Of a stretch of 64,000 nt of DNA, positions 58,943 to 64,000 are shown piece by piece. A program made the position numbers and the translations under genes. How positions within the stretch are numbered: the first letter of the stretch is position 1; every line of letters begins with the position of its first letter. The stretch covers positions 1-64,000 of the forward strand of contig JALNJX010000003.1 in the NCBI GenBank assembly GCA_023268255.1, read 5' to 3'. Under the pieces are notes generated by a model. That model did not search any database, was not told where the DNA came from, and worked only from the letters and a program-made list of their open reading frames with translations. The stretch comes from Candidatus Wolframiiraptor sinensis. GTDB lineage: Archaea; Thermoproteota; Nitrososphaeria_A; Caldarchaeales; Wolframiiraptoraceae.

Positions 58943-59785
58943 TCACCTCCTGAGAATGCTCCTGATGTATTCGGCGAGCTTTCTTGGAACATTTATTCTC
59001 GTGGCCTCCATGAAGCCCTTGAACTCCGGGACACCATTAACCTCATTAACGAGGTATCTTCCATTCTCCCTGAAGACATCTATCGCGATGAACTCGCCGC
59101 CCATCACCGATGACGTCTTCAAGGCGAGCTCCCGAAGCTCCTCATCGAGCTCAGCCACCTCAACTAGGCCGCCCCTAGCCACATTACTCCTCCAATCCCC
59201 GCTCGCTGCGGACCTCCATATGACCCCTAAGACCTCCTCGCCCAGCACGAGGACCCTGAGATCCCTGCCGCCATCAACGTATCGCTGGATTAAATGTGTC
59301 TTCAGGGCCTGGCTCTGGTAGAGCTCCCGGTGCTCGATGACGCTCTTGAATGACTGCGGGTCCCTCACTAGCGTTACGAGCCTTCCCCAGCTCCCGATCG
59401 GCGGCTTATCTATGACCGGGAACTCGATCATCTTCTCCGCCCTCTCAGCGGCCTCGCTATTGAGCGCGATCAAGGTCTCGGGAAAGGGTATCCCGGCCCT
59501 CCAAAGCCTACTCAAGGTGAGTATCTTGTCTCCGGCGACCACGATCGCCTCCGCGGAATTTATCGCCCTAATCCCGGAGGCCTCCCGGATTGCGGCGCAG
59601 TAGGCGGCTCGCTGCATCGAGACGGCCCTAATGAGCGATACCTCTGCCGGCCTCTCCCCCCAAACGAGAGGTGTGTACTTAGCATTCGTGAGCTTGAATT
59701 TCAGCCCTAACTTCCCAAGCTCCTCCAATATGAGCTTCTCCTCGAGCCGTGGTACATCGATGATGAGCTCGACGTCAGCCGTCAT
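58943..59785 (-). CDS. lysX: LysX-type ATP-grasp ligase (LysW to aminoadipate or glutamate)
   Basis: A 280-residue protein from ATG 59785; the frame is open further upstream but the TATA (TTTTATAATC, about 59825) is consistent with the shorter form. SSAEAIVVAGDK-like helix, FPVIDKPPIGSWGRLV (ATP grasp), HLIQRYVDGGRDLRVLV and YLVNEVNGVPEFKGF near the C-terminus. It joins the carrier LysW to the substrate amino group. Whether it prefers aminoadipate, glutamate or both cannot be told here; no second ligase is in the window. Confidence 0.9.
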   Translation of the reverse strand: MTADVELIIDVPRLEEKLILEELGKLGLKFKLTNAKYTPLVWGERPAEVSLIRAVSMQRAAYCAAIREASGIRAINSAEAIVVAGDKILTLSRLWRAGIPFPETLIALNSEAAERAEKMIEFPVIDKPPIGSWGRLVTLVRDPQSFKSVIEHRELYQSQALKTHLIQRYVDGGRDLRVLVLGEEVLGVIWRSAASGDWRSNVARGGLVEVAELDEELRELALKTSSVMGGEFIAIDVFRENGRYLVNEVNGVPEFKGFMEATRINVPRKLAEYIRSILRR

Positions 59786-59961
59786 CCCCAAAGACTCCGA
59801 AAACACGATCCATAATCGATTATAAAACCTTTCGCATAGACCTTTCAAGACAAAAGAATCTTCAGCGATATCCAGGGGTATGCTGAAGATTTTTTGGCGG
59901 CTCTCCGAGGAAAATAGCTATAACTCGCCGCATCCGATTTAGGGGCGGAGTGATTTAGGGG

Positions 59962-60246
59962 TTGCCCGTGAAGAGAAAGAACCGGGGGAGAAAGAAGGGC
60001 GACAAGGGAACCGAGGGAATGGTTCAATGTGATAATTGCGGCGCCCTAGTGCCGAGAAGCAAGATAACTCGAGTTACTCGCCGGGTTTCGCCGGTCAGCG
60101 GAGACCTGGCTAAAGAGCTCAAGAAGCAGGGAGCCTACATCGCCGAGAGCATGGTCACGAAGAACTTCTGCATATCCTGCGCAATACATTACGGCATCCT
60201 GAAGGTCAGAGCTAGGGAGGAGCGGAAAAAGCCGATCACCATCTAA
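59962..60246 (+). CDS. rps26e: Ribosomal protein eS26
   Basis: A 94-residue protein from TTG 59962. KRKNRGRKKGDKG, VQCDNCGALVPRSKITRVTR and KNFCISCAIHYGILKVRARE are diagnostic of eS26, with its CxxC...CxxC zinc site. Among archaea eS26 is characteristic of the TACK side and Asgard rather than Euryarchaeota, so it is useful for placing the organism. Confidence 0.95.
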   Translation: MPVKRKNRGRKKGDKGTEGMVQCDNCGALVPRSKITRVTRRVSPVSGDLAKELKKQGAYIAESMVTKNFCISCAIHYGILKVRAREERKKPITI

Positions 60247-60303
60247 AGCGCTGAGAAGAGATATTTATCTACCGGGGAGGCTAAAGCATTTCCGGGTCCC
60301 CTG

Positions 60304-61557
60304 ATGAGAGGCTTATACGTTCTCGCCGCCGTGACTCTCTCGTTATCCCTTCTATCCCTGATCAGCGTAGTGGTGGTCTATCAGCTCGTGGTCCGCCAAT
60401 CGGAGATGAGCCAGCAGATCTCCGACCTAAATGCTAAGGTCACGGGGCTCGAGGACGAGCTGACCAGAGTTCTAGCGGAGCTCAGGATTCTGAGGGCGAA
60501 CATGTCCCAGCAATCTCAGCGGATCGTGATCGTCCAGCAGAACTTGACATCACCGGAGCTGGTCTACGAGAAAGTGAAGGACTCCGTTGTGATGATTAAG
60601 GCGAGGGTGCTCGTCGAGACGGTTTTCGGCCAGAGATACGCGTCGAGCCAGGGATCGGGCTTCGTTTACGACGCCGCCGGCTACATAGTCACGAACTATC
60701 ACGTGGTGGAGGGCGCTGTAGATGTTGAGGTCTTCTTCCCGGACAAAACCGCTTACAAGGCCACGATAATCGGGGTGGATCCCTACGCGGACATAGCAGT
60801 CCTGAAGATAGATCCCGGAGATAAGGTGCTTTACCCGCTTGAGCTGGCGAATTCTTCCCTTCTTCGGGTCGGCCAGCCCGTGATAGCCATAGGAAATCCA
60901 TACGGGTTTGAGGCTACTTTGACGACTGGGGTTGTGAGCCAGCTCGGGAGATGCATCATCTCGCCGGGCATGAGGCTCATTCCAAGCGTGATACAGTTCG
61001 ACGCCGCGGTGAATCCCGGGAGCAGCGGCGGCCCGCTCTTAGATTATTCTGGCAAGGTGATAGGGATCACCACAGCAATATACGCCCAGACAGGTGAGTT
61101 CTCGGGTATAGGATTCGCCATCCCCTCGAATATAGCCGCGAAAGTTGCCGAGTCACTGATAAGAACTGGGAAGTACCAGCATCCATGGATAGGAATAGAT
61201 GGCGTTGATGTGAACATGGAGGTCGCCAGGCTCATGAACTTGCCCGAGGCCCGCGGATTCCTGATAACCGGTGTTGCGAGTAATAGCCCCGCCGAGCGGG
61301 CAGGGCTTAGGGCCGGAGCAAGCGCCGCGACCATCTCTGAGGGAAGCATATGCGGCTTCACGGTATACTCTAATAAGAGGATATACGTTGGCGGAGACGT
61401 GATCTTGGCGGTAGACGGTCTCAAGATATTCGGGATCGCGGATCTCTTAGCATATCTTGAGGAGCACAAGAAGCCGGGCGACCAGATAACCCTGACGATC
61501 TACAGGGATGGCCAGCTCCTGAACTTGTCCCTCACGCTCGGAGCCTTCCCACCCTAA
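60304..61557 (+). CDS. Membrane-anchored HtrA/Deg-type serine protease
   Basis: A 417-residue protein. One N-terminal membrane helix (residues 5-27), a coiled-coil region (35-80), trypsin-like domain with catalytic H in VTNYHVVEG (about 136), D in YADIAVLKI (about 166) and S in NPGSSGGPL (about 246), and a C-terminal PDZ domain (LITGVASNSPAERAGL). It faces outside and likely degrades misfolded envelope proteins. Stops 1 base from the convergent phosphatase gene. Confidence 0.92.
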   Translation: MRGLYVLAAVTLSLSLLSLISVVVVYQLVVRQSEMSQQISDLNAKVTGLEDELTRVLAELRILRANMSQQSQRIVIVQQNLTSPELVYEKVKDSVVMIKARVLVETVFGQRYASSQGSGFVYDAAGYIVTNYHVVEGAVDVEVFFPDKTAYKATIIGVDPYADIAVLKIDPGDKVLYPLELANSSLLRVGQPVIAIGNPYGFEATLTTGVVSQLGRCIISPGMRLIPSVIQFDAAVNPGSSGGPLLDYSGKVIGITTAIYAQTGEFSGIGFAIPSNIAAKVAESLIRTGKYQHPWIGIDGVDVNMEVARLMNLPEARGFLITGVASNSPAERAGLRAGASAATISEGSICGFTVYSNKRIYVGGDVILAVDGLKIFGIADLLAYLEEHKKPGDQITLTIYRDGQLLNLSLTLGAFPP

Positions 61558-61558
61558 G

Positions 61559-62365
61559 CTATTCCAGGTAGACTATCTCGATCTCTAGGTCCTCGAGCGC
61601 AGCGGCAGCTGGCCTTATCCCATAGTACCTGCAAGAGAAGACTGTTAGCAGCCTGTTATCAAAGAGATATCCGTAGCCCTTATCCTGCGGCTCATGCCCC
61701 CTGATCATCAGCTCGAGGCCATTGCGCACCATGAATCTCTCAAAGGCCGATCTTCCGAAGAGCATGGCTCCACCGCCCCTCCAGCTCGGAGCAAACTCCT
61801 CAATATCCTCGCACGGATCATTCCAGAGGAGCTGAACCGCTCTGGGATCTTCCGGATCGAGCTCTCCCTTCGGGAAACCCCTCACCTCATCCACTCTGCT
61901 CATGTTATCGGGTATGCCTCCGTGAACGCATAGCACCTTTCCGCCGATGATGGCGGCGTATGGCAGCTGGGAGAACAGGCTCGCGAACTCTTGGTAAAAT
62001 TCGGGGCCGTAAGCGGCTGCTACGACGCTGAAGAACCCATACCACCTATTCATCATCAGGGATTCATGATTTCCCCTCAGCATTATGAGCCCCCGGCCCC
62101 AGCTAAGCTTATGCTCCAGCAGCACGACAATGTTCTCCAGCTGCCTCGGCCCTCGATCCACGTAATCGCCCAGAAATACCAAGCCGAGGCCATTTCTCTC
62201 CGCGTATCTCATCGCGTTCAGGCTCGTGTCAAGGTCGCCGTGAGTATCGCCGACAACCAAATACTTGCCAGGACTGAGCTCGATCAACTGCGGCTCCTTG
62301 GCAAAGACTTCACATGCCCTGCTGATTATCTCCGCCACCCTAGACTTCTCCAGGATCACGGCCAT
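61559..62365 (-). CDS. PPP-family serine/threonine protein phosphatase
   Basis: A 268-residue protein with all PPP motifs: VVGDTHGDLD (about 38), FLGDYVDRGPR (about 64), LRGNHESLMM (about 96), CVHGGIPD and IRGHEPQDKGY. Dephosphorylates proteins using two metal ions. Lies 12 bases downstream of a permease gene on the same strand. Confidence 0.9.
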   Translation of the reverse strand: MAVILEKSRVAEIISRACEVFAKEPQLIELSPGKYLVVGDTHGDLDTSLNAMRYAERNGLGLVFLGDYVDRGPRQLENIVVLLEHKLSWGRGLIMLRGNHESLMMNRWYGFFSVVAAAYGPEFYQEFASLFSQLPYAAIIGGKVLCVHGGIPDNMSRVDEVRGFPKGELDPEDPRAVQLLWNDPCEDIEEFAPSWRGGGAMLFGRSAFERFMVRNGLELMIRGHEPQDKGYGYLFDNRLLTVFSCRYYGIRPAAAALEDLEIEIVYLE

Positions 62366-62377
62366 GACAACTATTCA

Positions 62378-63658
62378 TCAGCTCTTGAACATTCTCATGA
62401 CGGCTATAAGCCCTGCTGAAAGCGCGAATGATGGAATGCTTGCGCCGATGCTTGGGCAATGATTGACTATGATGAAGTAAAGTGCCACACCCACGATCCA
62501 GGCGATCATGCAGGAGAGCCTTATCTTCGGAGCATTCTCATAAAATGACGTGATTTCAAAGCCTCCGCGCCTCTGACTGAAGAAGTAATCGGCCACCAAG
62601 ACGCCAAGCAGTGGAACGAAAAGCCCGCCGATCATTAGGAGGAACCACTCATACTGCGCCAGCGGGATCGTTATTGCTAATAGTGCTCCGATGGCGGTTA
62701 CAGCGATCACGAGCTTCCACTGCCTGATCTTCGGTGCGATGTTCTGAATCGACACCGCGGCGGAGTATATGTCGGCGAAGCAGTTGTCGGTCTCATCGAC
62801 GAGGATGAACAGTAGGGCTAGATTCCCGAGCAGGAGGAGTGCTATCGAGGATATTATGTCCTGGATGCCCATCACGGAGACGAGAGCCGCGCCGAGGAAG
62901 TAGAACCACGTGTTCGCGACCACGTATCCTAGGAATGTTCCGGTGAAGCCTCCCTTGACCGTGGATGAGAACCTGTTGTAGTCGGATATGAGAGGCCACC
63001 AGGAGATCGGCATAGCTATGACGAGATCCAGAGCGAGGAGCAGTGGGAGAGACCCGTCGCCGGGCCGCGCGAGAACCTCCCATACGTGGGGCGATGAGAA
63101 GACTTGAACTGTTATCCAGATGGCGGAGAAGTAGACGAGCCAGATCGCGACCCTTTCAAGCCACTTCCTCACAAAAACGAGAGGTCCACCTATCGCCAAG
63201 CCGGCGCACCAGGCCGCGAACACTATCACCCAGAATGCGTGAGTGTACTCTCCTAGAAGTTGGCCGAAGATGCTGGATGCCGCTTGGCTCATGATCATGA
63301 GCTCGAAGGCGGTCCAGCCGACCAGCTGGAGAACGTTGAGCGCGGTTGGCAGATATGATCCCTTAATGCCGAGAATAGGCCTGAGCGAGACCATCGTCGG
63401 GACGCCATATCTCGAGCCGATGAGCCCGGCGGAGGCGAGCATCAAGCTCCCGATGATGGATCCAGCGAGGGCCACGAGAAATGCTTCGAGGAGTCCTAGC
63501 CCGGGAACGAGTAGGGATCCGGCGACTAAGACGAGGAGACCGACGCCGAGGCTCGACCAAAGCACGAAGAAATCTATTCCCCGGAGTATTCTGTGCTCCT
63601 TCGGCACGGGCTCGACGCCCCACTCTGGGGGAGCTCTAATACTGAGCCTCAGCGGCAT
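62378..63658 (-). CDS. NCS1-family cytosine/purine permease
   Basis: A 426-residue protein with about 12 helices. PVPKEHRILRGIDFFVLWSS at the N-terminus, GSRYGVPTMVSLRPILGIKG (helix 2-3 loop), LVGWTAFELMI and SWWPLISDYNRFS are NCS1 signatures. Substrates in the family are cytosine, purines, allantoin or thiamine precursors. Likely co-transcribed with the phosphatase gene. Confidence 0.88.
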   Translation of the reverse strand: MPLRLSIRAPPEWGVEPVPKEHRILRGIDFFVLWSSLGVGLLVLVAGSLLVPGLGLLEAFLVALAGSIIGSLMLASAGLIGSRYGVPTMVSLRPILGIKGSYLPTALNVLQLVGWTAFELMIMSQAASSIFGQLLGEYTHAFWVIVFAAWCAGLAIGGPLVFVRKWLERVAIWLVYFSAIWITVQVFSSPHVWEVLARPGDGSLPLLLALDLVIAMPISWWPLISDYNRFSSTVKGGFTGTFLGYVVANTWFYFLGAALVSVMGIQDIISSIALLLLGNLALLFILVDETDNCFADIYSAAVSIQNIAPKIRQWKLVIAVTAIGALLAITIPLAQYEWFLLMIGGLFVPLLGVLVADYFFSQRRGGFEITSFYENAPKIRLSCMIAWIVGVALYFIIVNHCPSIGASIPSFALSAGLIAVMRMFKS

Positions 63659-63794
63659 CTTCGGAGAGCAAAGAAGAAGCGCGATGGCTTAAAATATCTT
63701 TCGGCCGCGCGATAAATCCACGATATTCTTTGAAAAAAGAGCCCAGCTCTTTATCGCTGCGTGAAGTGTGATCGGCCTCTGTTGCGGGTGAGCT

Positions 63795-64000
63795 GTGAAG
63801 AATTTTGATAAGAGTGCTCATAGGGTTGAGCGTCAGATGAGTGGCCTCCTGCCGCAAAGCTTCTATGAGGGCGATCCAGCTGAGGTTGCGAGGGGGCTTC
63901 TGGGCAAGCTACTCGTCAGGCTTCTCGACCGATGCAGGCTCTCGTGCATCATAGTTGAGACGGAGGCTTATTATGGGACCGACGACCCGGCTTCGAGAGC
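63795..64000 (+). CDS. mpg: 3-methyladenine DNA glycosylase (AAG/Mpg family), partial
   Basis: The N-terminus reads LLPQSFYEGDPAEVARGLLG, KLLVRLLD, CIIVETEAYYGTDDPASRA and runs off the right edge. This is the AAG/MPG signature, with the catalytic glutamate in VETEAY. Start GTG 63795 has a GGTGA ribosome-binding sequence upstream; ATG 63837 is the shorter alternative that matches family length. Excises alkylated bases in base-excision repair. Confidence 0.88.
   Translation, partial: MKNFDKSAHRVERQMSGLLPQSFYEGDPAEVARGLLGKLLVRLLDRCRLSCIIVETEAYYGTDDPASR

Overview
The window reads as a chromosomal segment of a thermophilic archaeon, most likely of the TACK/Thermoproteota side. Supporting genes are ribosomal protein eS26, an ESCRT-III/CdvB-family protein, TFS, RpoL, the exosome subunit Csl4, Pelota, archaeal DnaG, CDP-archaeol synthase (CarS), Orc1/Cdc6 and the small subunit (DP1) of DNA polymerase D. 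tRNA genes carry introns next to the anticodon, the SRP RNA is of the archaeal type, and TATA boxes sit close to the start codons. Having DP1 together with CdvB and eS26 argues against a typical crenarchaeote and points to a Korarchaeum-, Caldarchaeum-, Bathyarchaeia- or Thaumarchaeota-like lineage; the exact phylum is an inference.

Layout. 1-14.5 kb: a phage-type LTPHE-motif gene leaving the window, methionine aminopeptidase, TrpRS, SRP RNA, homocitrate synthase with a RAM-like tail, transaldolase, a PhoU/AbrB regulator, tRNA-Tyr, DnaG, Pelota, a Mn exporter, a nucleotidyltransferase and a B12-binding radical SAM protein. 14.5-18 kb: a predicted replication origin with ORB-like repeats, followed by cdc6 and dp1. 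18-35.5 kb: HD phosphohydrolase, thymidylate kinase, a tRNA-Ser-associated island (integrase remnant, TauE/SafE exporter), DUF211/VIT1, MtnA, a sugar dehydrogenase/GPT-type glycosyl-phosphotransferase group, UPF0282, a divergent pair of small membrane proteins around a palindromic operator, Lhr and a second large helicase tail to tail, and a broken sugar epimerase. 35.5-41 kb: PspC protein, a divergent ferritin-like pair, tRNA-Leu, then an accessory region with an IS110-like recombinase, a candidate pseudoknotted RNA, a truncated LTPHE gene and several interrupted small genes. 41-47.5 kb: K+-independent H+-pyrophosphatase, DUF763, a tRNA-Met/tRNA-Arg stretch littered with gene remnants, and an HTH/PRTase-like regulator.

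47.5-64 kb is dense and mostly housekeeping: the tfs-rpoL-csl4-dph2 cluster, a YgjP-like peptidase, endonuclease V, a CdvB-like protein, CarS, an MFS transporter, a PUA protein, a 5'-nucleotidase, uS10, the lysX-lysY-lysZ-lysW operon (LysW-carrier lysine/arginine pathway, working with the homocitrate synthase at 4.4 kb), eS26, a membrane-anchored HtrA-type protease, a PPP phosphatase, an NCS1 permease and the start of a 3-methyladenine DNA glycosylase.

The most unusual parts are (i) the unit at 37.4-38.7 kb, where an IS110-like DEDD recombinase ends inside a GC-rich segment with two interleaved perfect inverted repeats (pseudoknot topology) and starts by overlapping an LTPHE gene whose promoter and 5' end are duplicated at the left edge of the window; (ii) the origin region; and (iii) the recurrent association of tRNA genes with displaced tRNA 5' fragments and decaying genes.
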